Below are positions 1 through 12,787 of a stretch of 64,000 nucleotides of DNA, piece by piece; position 1 is the stretch's first letter, and every line of letters begins with the position of its first letter. The DNA is taken from NCBI GenBank assembly GCA_023935145.1, contig CM043700.1, forward strand, positions 135,938,828-136,002,827. Reading direction: 5' to 3'. Source of the DNA: Bretschneidera sinensis. Taxonomy: Eukaryota; Streptophyta; Magnoliopsida; Brassicales; Akaniaceae. Below the pieces are notes generated by a model. It worked only from the letters and a program-made list of their open reading frames with translations, was not told the DNA's origin and searched no databases. A program made the translations under genes and the position numbers.

Positions 1-2
1 GA

Positions 3-128
3 CATACGATGATGCTTAATGTGAAAAAGGCTCCAGGCAATGTAAAGGCTCCTGAGCCTGAGACAAGTGGATCATGGGCCAAAACAAGCTTCTTCTTTGG
101 GAATTTGTTCGAAAGGTTCTTGGCTTGA
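3..128 (+). CDS. 3' end of an unrecognised protein-coding gene, cut by the window edge
   Basis: The third frame is open from the window edge to a TGA at 126-128. The visible tail is about 41 residues and ends in a hydrophobic, aromatic stretch (KTSFFFGNLFERFLA). It is followed by an AT-rich 3' flank with AATAAA-like signals near 170-180 and 220-230, as expected for a plant 3' UTR. I do not recognise the family. The short open stretch could be chance, but the composition (Gly, Pro and Glu-rich, then aromatic) and the better GC content than the following sequence favour a real last exon. Confidence 0.45.
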   Translation, partial: HTMMLNVKKAPGNVKAPEPETSGSWAKTSFFFGNLFERFLA

Positions 129-814
129 AATTTGTGTCTATGTGATTGTGATAATAGGCCCATTGAAATGTATAGAATAATAAATGGGCACGGCTTGTAA
201 TTGCTCACCTTGTTTAAAACATAAATAAATGTCCTGAATATTATGAAGTCAAAGACCTTTGACTTTTTGCAGTTCCCTTTTTTTTCTGGTTTATTTCTCA
301 TATATTTTAAAAAAAATTGATTGGAAGCTTGCTTGGTTTATTGGATTATTCAACCCTAGCTTGGCTAAGAAAATGATGGACTTGAAATAGCAAAATGTGT
401 AAAACAAGATAATTGTATAAAAGAAGAAAAGGTTTGCTTGTAAGTTATAACAAAATTATTTCATTTTTTTTAAAGCATATGAAGTACAACTGGAATGTGT
501 TAAAGAATTTGACGATGATATTTGAGGTAGATTTAAGTAAGTTTAAATCAATTTGTTTAAATCTTTTTTAAGGCAAAAACTATTTTAATCAAATTTAAAC
601 AAATTGATTTAAATTTGCTTAAATCATACTTAAATTCATACGAACACAATCAATTCATGTTTTTGGTAGAGTTTATAAAAACCTAAGTAGAATAATATTG
701 AAGTAAATCTCCTAACAACCTAACTTAATCACACCATAATATATCTAAAATATTATATAATATTCTCTCACGCAAACAAATAAGCAAGGAAAACTAAAAA
801 AAATAATTGCAAAA
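129..814. other. Non-coding flank with a short foldback
   Basis: AT-rich sequence with no coding potential. It contains the probable 3' UTR of the gene at the left edge and an imperfect inverted repeat (arms 529-563 and 591-625, about 31 of 35 positions pairing, 27-base loop) that would form a long AT-rich hairpin. Nothing else recognised. Confidence 0.6.
529..625. repeat. Inverted repeat (hairpin)
   Basis: Two arms of about 35 bases, 529-563 and 591-625, are reverse complements with only about four mismatches. The loop is AT-rich. It may be a tiny MITE remnant or a chance AT-rich foldback; no clear target duplication was seen. Confidence 0.5.
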
Positions 815-1193
815 TTCATTTTAAGTTTAAGGTTAAGTAGCAGTTTGTTCAATGAGTTTTCAAAATAGACAATTTAGCTTAGGACTTTGTCAATTTGAAG
901 CAATTCAACCAATTGATTTAATTCCAGCCAAATTCCGATTAAAGCGTTACAAGAAAACTTAATATATTTGCTAACTTGTCATGCCAAATGATTAAGATTA
1001 CAGATAAACTTAATATATTTACCATCCCAAGTGACAAGTTAGCAAATATAATAAGTTTTTCGATTATTTTTTTTTATCAAAAATTGGTTAGAATTTGATC
1101 AGAATCATTCAGAATCATATCAATAAATTGAATTATTCCAACTTAACAAAATTAAGGGTTAAATTAGCTATTTTGAAAACTCATGGTACAAAC

Positions 1194-1745
1194 TAGAGGT
1201 AGCAATTCGAGTTGACGGGTCATGTTCGTATCGTGTCGAAATTGGATATAACACTAAATGGGTCAACACGAACATGACACGATTATTAATTGTGTTAAGA
1301 AAACCCAACACTAACTTGACCTGTTTATTAAACGGGTAACACGACACGCTTAACCCGTTTAATAAACGGATTGTGTTAGACCTTACACGACAACACGTAC
1401 GACACGACCAATTTGTCAAACACGACAATCCGACACGACGAGACTAATATGTTAGACGCGACAATACGACACGATTAACCAGACACGACATGTTTATTAC
1501 ATAAGCAAATATAAGTTATATTACATAACCATCTATCTAATCATTTATAATCCAAATTCCAACATATTCATGATCCAAATACATATAAAAAAAAGCCGAA
1601 TTAATAACATAAACATTATCTTATTAACTATCCATATTGGGAGAGGGGAGAGAGTCTGTAGACTCTGTGATGCGCCACTATTGAGTGAGTCTGTGAGGGA
1701 GTGTTTTGTGTTTGTGATGTGGTGAAAATAAGAATTAGAGTTTAT

Positions 1746-1804
<59 letters not shown>

Positions 1805-2034
1805 AAGAATTTTTTTAATATAATAGATAATTTTTTTAAATGAGTCATAAATCGTGTCAACACTTCTTATCAGAACCAATGAATTGAATCGTGTCATTTC
1901 GGATTAGCAGATTAACCTGCGACACTACACAATTTTTTCGTGTCATAATCATGTCGACATGATTACGACACGAACCCGATTATACTCAACATTAACATAT
2001 TTTATTTCGTGCCGTGTCTAAAATTGCTACCCTA
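1194..2034. mobile_element. Non-autonomous hAT-type transposon, 841 bp
   Basis: Terminal inverted repeats TAGAGGTAGCAATT (left) and AATTGCTACCCTA (right) are flanked by an 8-bp target duplication, GTACAAAC at 1186-1193 and ATACAAAC at 2035-2042 (7 of 8 identical). An 8-bp duplication is characteristic of hAT elements. The interior is rich in the motif ACACGAC on both strands and carries a TA/CA microsatellite. No transposase is encoded, so mobility would have needed a transposase supplied in trans. Confidence 0.75.
1751..1802. repeat. Compound microsatellite (TA)20(CA)6
   Basis: Uninterrupted TA dinucleotides at 1751-1790 followed by CA dinucleotides to 1802, inside the hAT element. Confidence 0.95.
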
Positions 2035-3221
2035 ATACAAACTACTACCTAACTTTAAACTTATGAGAAATTTTAAAATTAAATCAAAAATATAGAGAAG
2101 CGAAATTAAGGGGTAAAAATGTTTTTAAGTAATTATATTGGTCATGACTCGTGACTAAAGATAATAGTCAACTGTATACACGTGCCATTGGAGTACTAAA
2201 TCATCTAATAAAAGCGTACAAATTCTTCTTATGAGGAAGAGAAGCAACCTGTGCAAAAATATTTAATGAAAAACTTTTGAATTTTTCAACAAGGTAAAAT
2301 TAAGCTTACATTATTCGTCCTTGTGGCCTAGCTACCCTTCTCTACGAACCTAATCATTCTTTAACCTAACAAAAAAATATAATTGTTAAAATAAATGATT
2401 AAATTTATAGTTAAATTTTTTTCTTGATATGATTGTGATTTTTATATTTAAATGTATCGGTTAATCATTTTACTTAATCCTATTAAAATTATATATATTT
2501 AATAAATATATAATTAAATATATTATATATCTAATTATAATTTTATCCTTATAATTTATAAGGTAAATTAGATTCTTGTGTTTCAAGATCAAGGGTATAA
2601 TGGTAAAATAATTTACAAGTAAAAACTCTAATTCTCTCGTCCCTGTAACTTAATCACTAAATCATAATCGATCTTGAACATTGATAATTGAGAGGGAGAA
2701 CTTGGAGGAAAAGAGATTGGTTGTTTAATGTTTTAGTTATTTTAATTTTAATTTGAAAGTTTGTACTTTGTAACTTGTTTTGAAATATTTAAAAGTGAAT
2801 CAAATGTTAAGAATTTTAATATGGATTGATTGAATTATATTATGCTTTGATTAGTATAACTTTCTTGAATTGATAAAATTTTAGTTTTTTTTTTATTAAC
2901 AGTGGTTAATTGTAAACTTTTGAGAACCGAACCTAACTAAAAATATGGTTACCATAAGAAATTGTTAGGTTTATGGTTATTATTTTAGATAAATTATTTT
3001 TATGATTATAACTCGGCCAAATTTTGAGGTTACCTAACCATGTCCACCCCTAATTATCGAAAAAAATGAAATAAAAGAAGTTCATAGTTAAAATAAATAA
3101 AAATTGTAATTAATTGTTTATATGATAATTTTTATCAAAAGGTTAATGCATTTTTTGTGTGGCTAAAATGGGTAAATCCCAAAAAGAGAGAAATTCTTGT
3201 TTGCACTAGAGTGTAAAACTC

Positions 3222-3357
3222 ATTTTTGCACTGGGATGAAAATTTGATTGGCAATTTTGAGAAATTTCATTAATAATATCTGTACATACTTAATTAATGT
3301 TATCAATAAAGTTTTAAAAAATTATCAATCAAATTTTCATCCGATCATTTTTGCATC
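3222..3357. mobile_element. Foldback MITE, copy 1
   Basis: Arms 3222-3282 and 3296-3357 are imperfect reverse complements sharing the core GATGAAAATTTGATTG on both arms. The sequence resembles 5101-5220, which suggests a small family of AT-rich MITEs. No coding capacity. Confidence 0.6.
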
Positions 3358-5100
3358 TAATGCAGGAAATAATCTCTTCAAAAACAAGAGCAACAAGCAA
3401 AGTTAGTTTTGTGGGTATTTTGTACTATCTTGAAAATCATACTCAATTCTCTTTTATTAGACTGAGTTTAAAGCCAATATTTTAAATTCATTAGAAAGTT
3501 TAATTATAATTTTGAATTATAATTTTGAATAATTTTACTGTCTCGAAACTTCAATGATGATTTTAATTAACTTCATAAGCTCGAAACTTTAATGATAATT
3601 ATAAGTAATTTTATTAATAACATCAATATAAATATAAAATTTAAAATTTTAATTTTATCAATAAATTTTTTTAAATTACTAATAAAATTTCGAAACAACC
3701 TAAGCTTTTGGACTCCGAATTTGTAAAGAAAATTACTGTGAACTTGTAAAGAAAAACGTTCGTATGCAAGATAATAGTATTGAAATTGACAGCCATAAGA
3801 GGCAAGCTAGAAAGTTTGGTGCTTGTAGATCATAGACACCTAAGGTAATAATTAAGCTGATCAATAATGCATGGTCTGCCATTTTTGAGATGAAGATAGT
3901 TGATGAACATTTCCATACGCGAGACCCAAAAGAAAAGAATATTACTGTCCCATCAATCAAGTTTATCCTCCCTTTCATGGACTATTAAGAGAATGTACCT
4001 AGACAAAAAACCATTTCAGAATCCATCATCAAATCCAATTACAAGTACTTGAGAAATGTTTTCATTTGGTTTAAGGATAAAAAGCAGTGTCAGAATTAAG
4101 AAACAAAATCGATTCAAGGGCTAAAAGTAAAAGATAATGATAAGCAAACGCATAAAGCATGATATGGACCCATCACTCATGCTTTTTGGAAGCTGGCCTC
4201 AAATTAAGGAAATAAAGACAACCGGTGAAAACCACTTTAACATTAGGAAGAGATGATTGAGCGGTAAAGTTTGAGATTTTATGGTGTCAGATTTTATGTT
4301 TGATATTTTTTATAGATATTATAGAGTTTTTGATTAAATCATTTATTTTTTTAATACATGAAGCATAAAAAAGTTATATATTTCAAAATTTAAAATCTAA
4401 GACTTATTTATTTAAAACGATTTAAATCCAAACTATTTTTTTGATTTTAAAAAGAAAAACTTACTTTAATTTTGTGAAGAAGAATTTTGGTTTTGCCATG
4501 TATATTTGTTACAATTGTGACACTACGAGTGAAGGTGATTCGTGACTGTGATAATAATACTAGCTAGTAGGCATTTTTGACATTATATACATGATTTTAT
4601 TAGAGCTTATGAAATGTTTAATGTCTTTCATTTATAAGCTTGATGTCTTTTGTTCATCATTAGAAAGAATTCGACAAAGATGAATTGAACACACGGGGCA
4701 AATTCAAATAAAAATGATAATGATCCAAAAAGATGAGCACTTACTATATACTCAAATAAACTCTCATCCTTGACCAAGATAAGAGTAAAACGGAAACAGA
4801 AAAAACAATAGATGATCCTATATTTAAAAATAAAGAAAGAAAAAAAAGTTATATAACACATTTTACTATATTATCTCTCGTTAATATAAGAAATATCATA
4901 AAGAAATTAAAAATATAATAAGTAAATATATTAAAAAATTATTAAAGAGGTGCATTATCCTTTTCAAGCGCCCAAAGCATATGATACTGTAAGCTGTGGC
5001 CTCTAGTTTTTCAATGCAACTTGCTTTCCACTTTCCAAAGTCACTCTCAATATACATTTTCAAATAAGCAACGAGTACAGTATGAGATATTTTTATTTAT

Positions 5101-5220
5101 ATCGAGTGTAAAATTTAATTGATAAATTTTAAAATTTTTATTAATAACATTAATTGAATATATAAAAATATTATCAGTAAAGTTTTTCAAAATTATCAAT
5201 TAAATTTGTTTTTGGGTCAG
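5101..5220. mobile_element. Foldback MITE, copy 2
   Basis: Arms 5101-5152 and 5166-5220 are reverse complements, sharing AAATTTAATTGAT and TTATTAATAACATT-like blocks with the element at 3222-3357. No target duplication could be fixed. Confidence 0.5.
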
Positions 5221-6837
5221 TATTTGCTAAAGCTTTCCCATCACCCTTGATATATATTGTTGATTCTCAATTTTTTTCCTCTCGTACAATGTTATCTACA
5301 CTTTATTAACTTAATTCTTGTTTTCTCTTAATTAATATAATATAAAAAAAACAAAAATAAAAAGATGGAACTCATTTTTAATTAAATTTTAATCTTTATA
5401 TTTTTTTACATACCATATATTTTTTTAAAAAAATAATAATGTAAGGTTTCAATTAAAATCCTTAATCCCAAAAAATCATTATAGTAGATCAAAGAACAAT
5501 GAATATTAAATAGATTGGAAAAACATATATTTTGTTTAAAATCTATGATCGATGATGCAACAAAATTTTCAACCAATCACAAGGAATATCCTTAGCTAAG
5601 CAATAAATATATACTTGCCCTCTTTATATCAATTGAATCCTCCATTGACATCTAATCATTTTCATTCATTATTAAGACGCTTATTCAGTCTAAATAATTC
5701 TATGTGATATTTCAATTTATTTCTTATTTCACTTTTCATCAATTCTTCATTTATTTGTTTTTTTATTATAACATAATATACGTAAAAATAAATAATTCAT
5801 CATAATTTATGTTTAATTATTATATATTTTAAGTTAAATAAAAGACAAACGATAAGGAGAAAATTATAGGACGAAAAAGAAATAGTAAAGTAGACCATCT
5901 TGCTTTTAAGAAGACATGGAAAAAACTGAAAAAATTTAGAGAGAGAAAGTGAGATATGGAGAATTTGGTTCAAGGCAATTGTGGAACAAGATTAAAACTA
6001 TAATAAAATAAAATTAGAAGGGATTAAAGTGAGATTTTTGTAATTCTATGTTTGATTCATAAATTTTTTATATTGGGATTAAAATGTGATAACAAATATA
6101 AATACTAAAATATCATTTTTTTCCATATATATAACACTACAAACACTTCCTCTTTCATTTTTCTTCATCTTCCTTCTCTATTTGATTTACGAATGACAGT
6201 CTTTTTATTCCTCCTTCCTCCTTCCTCCTTCCTCCTTCGTCTTCCTTTTCTTTCTCCTTATCCTTCTTTTTTCTTCATAATTTTTTTTAATCTGGGCACC
6301 CAACGAAAAAAAAATTGTAGATCAGTGAATCAATCGTCGGATTTTCCAGTGTTATGGTCGTCGGTTCAAGACGAGCTCAATGGTGGTAGTGGCTCAACTT
6401 AAAAGCTATCGAAAAAGTAAATCGGCGATGGTGAAGGTCACAGTGGTTTGATGGTTTTCGATCTTTTTTCGGCGAAGGAACACCAGATCCGAATAGATTG
6501 AGAAAATCCAAACCAGATGGTGCGATTGGATTTTGGTGGCGTGACTTTCCAATGGCAGCCAAAAACGATAATGGAGGATTTGGTCTGAACTTGGTGAGTT
6601 TTGATCGCGAGATCCTTCTGATGCTGATTGTGTGGGTAGTGTTCGTTGAAATTTTCCGAAAAAATGACTGAAAGGAAGAAGAGAAAGGTGTAAAATTTGT
6701 CAAAAAAGAGAAAAAGAGAAAGAAGAAGCATAAACTTTAGGAAAAAAAAATTGGTGGGATAAGTTCTATTCTTGGGGTGGAACAGAATTCATGAGATTTA
6801 AGACTAAATTTGTCCCACCCTAGTCTTATGTGAACAA

Positions 6838-7326
6838 TTAATCTCTCCAATCAACACATGAAATTAACTGTTTATGTGAGACTAATTTATGTAAAACTTA
6901 AATATAATCTAAACATGCTAAACAATTTAAATGATATATAGATCAAATGCGGAATTATAAGGACCGTAAACATACCTTCGACCATTGAAGTTTTTCACTT
7001 ACACAATCTAGTATCCTCTCGGTATTGGTTCTTCTAGATTATCATAACTCTCCAATTTGATGGTGTATGAAAGAAAAATGAGTAGTCCCGAGTCTAGGGA
7101 CAAAACTTGTATTTATACTTATTCTTCCATCAAGCACACCCGTATATATTCCATACATTTGTTACCACAATCAATGGGTAGCCAAAAGGTTGAGGCAGTC
7201 AAAAGGTTGAGGCAGCCAAAAGGTTCATGGGTAGCCAAAAGGTTGAGGCAGCCAAAAGGTTCATGGGTAGCCAAAAGGTTGAGGCAGCCAAAATGTTGAA
7301 CATGGACCATAAATGGATTAGTTACA
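6838..7326 (-). repeat. 3' LTR of the minus-strand copia element, with internal minisatellite
   Basis: Begins (minus strand) TGTAAC directly after the polypurine tract. At 7171-7310 it holds three tandem copies of a unit of about 42 bp built on AGCCAAAAGGTTGAGGC, the middle ones nearly identical. The distal boundary is uncertain because no second LTR is available for comparison. Confidence 0.6.
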
Positions 7327-7669
7327 TTCTCCCACTTGGTCCATACATTTAACCTAACTTAATCCCATTGATTATATTTTAAGAAGTAAATACATGAATC
7401 ATAGCGATAAGTCCTCTAAGAGTGAGTATTACCTTCCATGTATTACGATGCATTTAGTTCCTCAAGTATTATTCTTCATGTGGCAACATTTCTTAATGAA
7501 TAAACCCTATGTTTATTCTTGGTCCTATACAGATGAATTTTCTCAAAGAAATTAAGGTGCACATGAATATGAGAAAACATCAAAATATGTAAGAGTTTCA
7601 TTAATAAACTGTATGTATGCACTTACAAAGTGGAACCAAGTCTTATTTTCTCTACGTGATCCTTGAATT

Positions 7670-9590
7670 TCAGAGGTGGCATGCCCTTAGTCAAAGGATC
7701 AGCGATCATCAATTCAGTGCTAATGTGTTCAATGACCACTTTCTTTTCTTTTACACGTTCACTTATGGCTAAATACTTAATGTCAATGTGTTTACTTCGA
7801 CTCTATTTTTATTGTTTTTAGCCATAAAGACAGCAGTTGAATTGGCAGAAAATTCTCAATGGCCTAGATATAGAATCCATGACTCTAAAGCCCAGAAATG
7901 AAACTCCTAAGCCATACACCATGTTAAGTGGCCTAAAAACAGGAGACGAACTCGGCTTCCATAATAGAAGTAGCAGTCAATGTCTGCTTGACACTTCTCC
8001 AAGAAACAGCTCCATCGGCCATAAAAAAAATGTACCCTGATGTTGATTTACGTGAATCAACACAGCCAGCAAAGTTTGAATCAGAGTAGCCAATCACATC
8101 CAGATTATCCATCTGTCATATAAGCTTGTAGTCTTTAGTTCCTTGAAGATACCTCATTACTTTATTTGCAGCTCTCCAGTGGTCTATACCTTGGTTACTC
8201 TGATATCGCCTTAGCACCCCTACAGCTAATGCAATGTCAGGTCTAGTGCAGACCTGAGCATACATAAGGCTTCCGACTGCAGAAGCATATCAAATGTTCT
8301 TCATGGATTACCTCTCAAAATCATTCTTAGGGCATTTTTTTAAATTGAACCTATCACCCTTCACAATGGGAGCTATACTTGGTAAATAATCTATCATCTG
8401 AAATCTCTCTAAAACTTTGTTGATTAGGTTTCTTGTGACAGACCTAAAACACCCTGAGGTCTATCTCTATGGATCTTAATGCCAATGATATAAGATGCCT
8501 CACTCATATCTTTCATATCAAAATTTTTAGAGAGAAATTGTTTCACCTCATGCAGCAAGCCCTTATCATTGGTTGCAAGTAAAATATCATTCACATATAA
8601 AACAAGAAAACAAATTTTACTCCCACTGACCTTCTGGTATATACATTGATCCATGGGGTTTTCACCAAAACCGAATGAAGAAATTACTTCATGGAATTTA
8701 AAATACCATTGACGGGAGGCTTGTTTTAAATCGTATATAGATTTCTTAAGCTTGCAAACCAAATGCTCACCATCATTAGAGGAGAAACCTTCAGGTTGGT
8801 TCATATAAACCTCATCTTCTAAATCTCCATTAAGAATTGCGGTTTTCATATCCATTTGTTGCAGCTCAAGGTCAAAATGAACAACTAATGCCAAAATAAT
8901 ATGAAGAGAATCTTTCTTAGATATAGGAGAGAAATTCTCCGTGTAATCGATTCTTTCTTTTTGAGTAAATCCCTTAGCAACGAGTCTCGCTTTGTATCTC
9001 TCAATATTGCCTAATGAATCTTTTTTGGACTTAAAGACCCATTTGCAACCAATGACCTTTGCCCCATTAAGCAACTCTACAAGATCCCAGACTCCGTTGC
9101 TTTTCATGGAATTCATCTCTTCTTTTATGGCATCGTGCCACAAGGTTGACTCTTTGTAACGTATGGCCTGTGAAAAAGTTTTAGGATCATTTTCGGCTCT
9201 AAAATTATAGTCAGATTCTTGTAGATACATAATGTAATCACTAGAAATTGCTGATCTCCTGTCTCTAGTAGATTTTCTTAATGTTGTACCAATGTCTCCC
9301 AGGGAAGCTTGTGGTTCAACTGGTTGTTCAGGAGCTTGTGGTATTTCCTGAACTGCTTGATCTATTAGAATGTTGTCAGCAGCTTGTGGAACCTCAATGA
9401 TTGATTGGTCAACACGAGCTTGTACTTGAGGTGTGCTATGAACTATAACCAATCTATCATTTGATGAAGGTTGAGATTCTGTATGATCATGTGTAGGTTC
9501 TGTATGATCATGTGTAAGAACTAAGTTCCTGAATCGATCCCTCCTATTGATCATGTCATTCTCTAGAAACTTAGCGTTTCTTGATTCCAC
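7670..9590 (-). pseudogene. Copia reverse transcriptase and RNase H, inactive
   Basis: The longest open block (9590-8424, 388 aa) covers the linker and RT. It shows WDLVELLNGAKVIGCKWVFK, then ARLVAKGFTQ, a DMKTAILNGDLEDEVYM block, and the catalytic box read as YVND instead of the family YVDD. Below 8424 the frame breaks, but RNase H tether motifs are readable on the minus strand, including VGSLMYAQVCTRPDIA (about 8280-8230) and MIADPLTKGMP (about 7715-7680). Loss of the second catalytic aspartate plus frameshifts make it inactive. Confidence 0.85.
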
Positions 9591-10148
9591 AATTCTAGTA
9601 GTATGAGTTGGACAATAAAACCCGTAACCCTTGGGCCTTTCAGTATATCCAACGAAATACCACTAATGGTCTTCGGATCCAGTTTCTTCTCTTGTGGGTT
9701 ATAAATCCTCACCTTAGACAGACATCCCCAAACGCGCATATGTCGCAAACTCGGTTTCCAACCTTTCCATAATTCAAATGGTGTCTTGGAAATAATCTTG
9801 GTTAGAACTCGGTTTAATATATACACTGTTGTCTTTAGTGCTTCAGTCCACAAAGATGTAGGAAGGTTAGAGTTGTTAAGCATATTCCGCACCATATTCA
9901 TCAATGTTCAGTTTCTTCTTTCTACAACACTATTCTGGTCCGGGGAACCATGCATAGTGTAATGGGCAACAATCCCATGTTTTTGAAGAAACTTGGCAGA
10001 ACGACCAAGTGCTTGTCCACTTTCTGTGTATCTACCATAATATTCTCCACCTCTATCAGATCCCACAATTTGTATTTGCTTTCTACATTGGTTCTCAACT
10101 TCAGCCTTAAAGACTTTGAAGGCATCCAATGCTTCATTTTTCTTATGA

Positions 10149-10198
<50 letters not shown>

Positions 10199-10250
10199 GT
10201 GAGTAATCATCGATAAAAGTAACGAAATATTTCTGACCATGTGCGTCAAT
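9563..10250 (-). pseudogene. Copia integrase core, broken by a TA microsatellite
   Basis: Readable integrase motifs include FIDDYSR (minus strand, near 10230-10205), GSDRGGEYYGRY and HGSPDQNSVVERRN (the D..E core end), followed by LWTEALKTTVYILNR and TPFELWKGWKP of the C-terminal part. A TA repeat at 10154-10194 separates FIDDYSR from the rest and puts the two halves in different frames. A further frame change occurs near 9905. Confidence 0.85.
10154..10194. repeat. (AT)n microsatellite inside the integrase
   Basis: About 20 AT units. It sits exactly where copia integrases usually have Tyr-Ile-Tyr codons (TATATATAT-like) after the DDYSR motif, so it looks like an expansion of coding sequence. 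Confidence 0.9.
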
Positions 10251-10328
10251 GTCTGGACAATATATATCAGTATGAATGATTTCTAATATGTCCGAACTCC
10301 TATTAGCACCTTTCTTGGACTTGTTGGT

Positions 10329-10982
10329 CTACTTTTCCTTAATACAGTCCACACAAGTCTCAAAATCAGTATAATCTAGAGTACTAAGTACCCCTCCATT
10401 CACTAATCTCTTACTTCTTTCTATGGAGATATGTCCTAATCTTCGGTGCCATAACATAGAGGAGTCCTCGTTAATATTATACCTTTTAATGCCAGTTTGA
10501 ACATGCATTGAGCTATAAGTGGCATCATTTTGCGAATAAAGACGATAAAGACCATCAGACAAAATACCATTCCCAACACAATTAGTTTTATAAAATAAAC
10601 TGAAAGATGTGTCTTGAAAATTAAAGGAATATCCAAATGGTACAAGTTCGAAAACAGAAATCAAGTTTCGTGAGAAACTTGGTACATAAAAGGTCCTTTC
10701 TAATTTTAAAATAAAGCCACTACTTAAAGCTAAAATGCAAGTTCCAATCGCCTCCACATGTGAGCCCATCTTATTGACTGATAAGATGCTTTGCTCACTT
10801 CCCAATGGCTTCCTTAGGTTTTGCATACCCTGTAAGGAGTTTGCAATATGGATTGTAGATCCAGAATCAATCCACCAGGTGTTAATATTAATATTAACCA
10901 TATTAGATTCATAACAAACAAATGAGGTTGGATTATCTTTCTTCTCAAGCCATTTTTGGAATTTGATGCATTCCTTCTTCAT
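10329..10982 (-). pseudogene. Copia protease and pre-integrase domain
   Basis: 217 codons. The protease active site reads WWIDSGSTIHIANS near the N-terminus (D-S-G), followed by FYVPSFSRNLISV and the integrase zinc-finger start [10 protein letters not shown] with CVDCIKEK (HHCC pattern). The block is open, but it is cut off from gag and from the integrase core by stops. Confidence 0.85.
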
Positions 10983-11012
10983 ATGTCCATTCTTTTTACA
11001 AAAGAAACACTT

Positions 11013-11750
11013 TTATTCCTTCTTGATATCAGCTTGAGGTGGTATTTTACCTTTTCCCTTCTGATTAGCTTTGTGATTGGCTTGAGATTTGATAGGTTTA
11101 GCTTTGTCCTTCCTACAGGTAGTAGCCAACATTGCACTCTCACCCAGTTCCATTATGAGTCTCTCTTCTTCTTGAACACACATGGTTATTAATTCATTGA
11201 TAAACCATTTGTCTTTATGTGTGCTGTACGAGATTTTGAAAGGCCCGTACTGAGTTGGAAGGGTGTTCAGAATGTAGTGCACTAGGAAAGACTCCGACAT
11301 ATCAACCTCGAGTATCTTAAGTTGAGTCGCAATATCACGCATTTGCATTGTGTGCTCGCGCACACCTTTTACGCTAGTGAGTCTGAGGGATGATAATTTC
11401 ATTATCAGGGTGCTTGCCAATGCCTTTTCTGAAGTGACGAATTGATTGTCAATGGCTTTCAGCAATTCACGGACTTTCTTATACTGGTCGACAGAACCAC
11501 GTATACCAACAATTATCTTAGTCTTGATAAACATCACACTGAGCCGGTTGGATCGCTCCCATCGCTCATATAACGTAACCGCAGCTGGAGTGCTGGTATC
11601 AGCGATTGCAGGTGGTTCATCCTTCCTAATAGCATAATCTATGTCCATGTACCCTAGATGGAGAAGAATCCTCTAATTCCATATCTTATAGTTATCTCCC
11701 CTAAGTTCGGGTATGTCACAACGGATATCAGCAAAACTAGTGGGTTGAGT
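11013..11750 (-). pseudogene. Copia gag (UBN2-type)
   Basis: The first ATG of the long frame is at 11648 and reads MDIDYAIRKDEPPAI, but the same frame continues upstream with typical gag N-terminal residues (IPELRGDNYKIW) to about 11750. It is interrupted by TAG at 11675-11673. Downstream, LLKAIDNQFVTSEKALAS and HYILNTLPTQYGPF are typical UBN2 gag blocks. The C-terminus is basic (KAKPIKSQANHKANQKGK). Confidence 0.8.
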
Positions 11751-12787
11751 AACTACATAAAGTCCAAAAGCTTATGTCAAGATTTGAGGTCTAATTTTTT
11801 AAATTGCATGTTTTATCAATGTAAAAACATGCTGAAATTGAATCCAATTTCATTAAAAATTACCTGTGGGCTAAATTTTTAATTCAATAAGATTCTTTAT
11901 ACTTTATGATAGATTTTATCAAACTATTTTCACTAAATTAATAATGTATATTATAATTACAGTTTGATGTTTTTCTATCTTTAAACTTTATGATAAAACT
12001 ATTAAATTAATTCTTCCTAACTCCTGTGGATAAATTAAGAAAAACTAATTTTAATATATTATCCTAATTAATTATATAAACATAATAAAATCTCTGTGGG
12101 GTAAAATCATTATATTTATATAATTAATTACAATTAATGTCCATGATGTGATCCTAATCCACTTAATATATAATTTTTATATAATTAAAGATGCCGTGGC
12201 TACTATTTAAATATTTAAAATTATATGGTTCACTAGTTATTTATATTTACTATATTTTAGGGTCTACTTAATGCCTAAAAACAATTACGCACTAACATAA
12301 TAGGCAATCACTAAGAGTGCTCACAGAATAATTGGTCGGGACAAAGCCTCATTAAAAACTAGAATCCTTAGACAGAGCGTTGTCTCAGATCATGCTGTCT
12401 TATGCCAACTACAAATTGTTTATGAATTATTCATAATTTTTAACTTAATTGTTCATACTAATATATTATGAACCATAATGTGTTATGCACAAATTAAGTT
12501 TTATGAGAATAATCTAAGTTTACATAATCTAACAATATCTAAACTTAATAATATATTATCATATGTAAATAAAATTCGCATAAATAAAACATAAATTACA
12601 TAATTAAACATAATATTATACACTTAATATAATTCTATGCACAAAATAAACTCATTTTAAAAGCATGAATTGAAAAACAAAAATCATGCTAAATATGAGC
12701 ATTTAATCAAATTGCATATATAGAACTAACATAAATAGTATGCATAATCTTAATTTGAGCAAAATAATCACAAGATTGATTCCAGGG

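Larger units (their letters stand above)
815..2070. mobile_element. Foldback MITE, interrupted by a hAT element
   Basis: The outer arms are reverse complements. 811-870 (ends in AGTTTGTTCAATGAG then TTTTCAAAATAG) pairs with 1160-1193 continued at 2043-2070. The right arm runs uninterrupted across the 1194-2034 insertion if that element is removed. A second internal pair, 953-982 with 1031-1060, also folds back. The uninterrupted element would be about 410 bp. No coding capacity. Superfamily not determined because the outermost ends and target duplication are degraded. Confidence 0.7.
2071..6837. other. AT-rich non-coding region with MITE remnants
   Basis: No credible gene was found. Short open frames at 3733-3978, 4628-4861 and 6193-6731 lack recognisable domains and sit in low-complexity sequence. 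Two related foldbacks (3222-3357 and 5101-5220) are listed separately. About 6140-6740 is less AT-rich and pyrimidine-rich at its start, and may be an old transposon or gene fragment, but nothing in it was recognisable. Confidence 0.5.
6838..11760 (-). mobile_element. Degenerate Ty1/copia retrotransposon
   Basis: Minus-strand order gag (about 11750-11013), protease/pre-integrase (10982-10329), integrase (10250-9563), RT and RNase H (9590-7670), then a polypurine tract (AAGTGGGAGAA, minus strand, about 7327-7337) and an LTR starting TGTAAC at 7326. Integrase before RT defines the copia order. Every coding block is broken by frameshifts or stops. The matching 5' LTR was not found to the right of gag, so the element is probably 5'-truncated or that LTR is too decayed to see. 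The lower LTR edge is approximate. Confidence 0.85.

Noticed and set aside
6193..6731. Overlapping ORFs on both strands as genes
   Set aside because: No domains, low complexity and no flanking gene signals; kept only as unexplained non-coding sequence.
7057..7299. Repeat-containing ORF with AKRLRQPKGSW motifs as a protein
   Set aside because: It is a read-through of the 42-bp minisatellite in a copia LTR.
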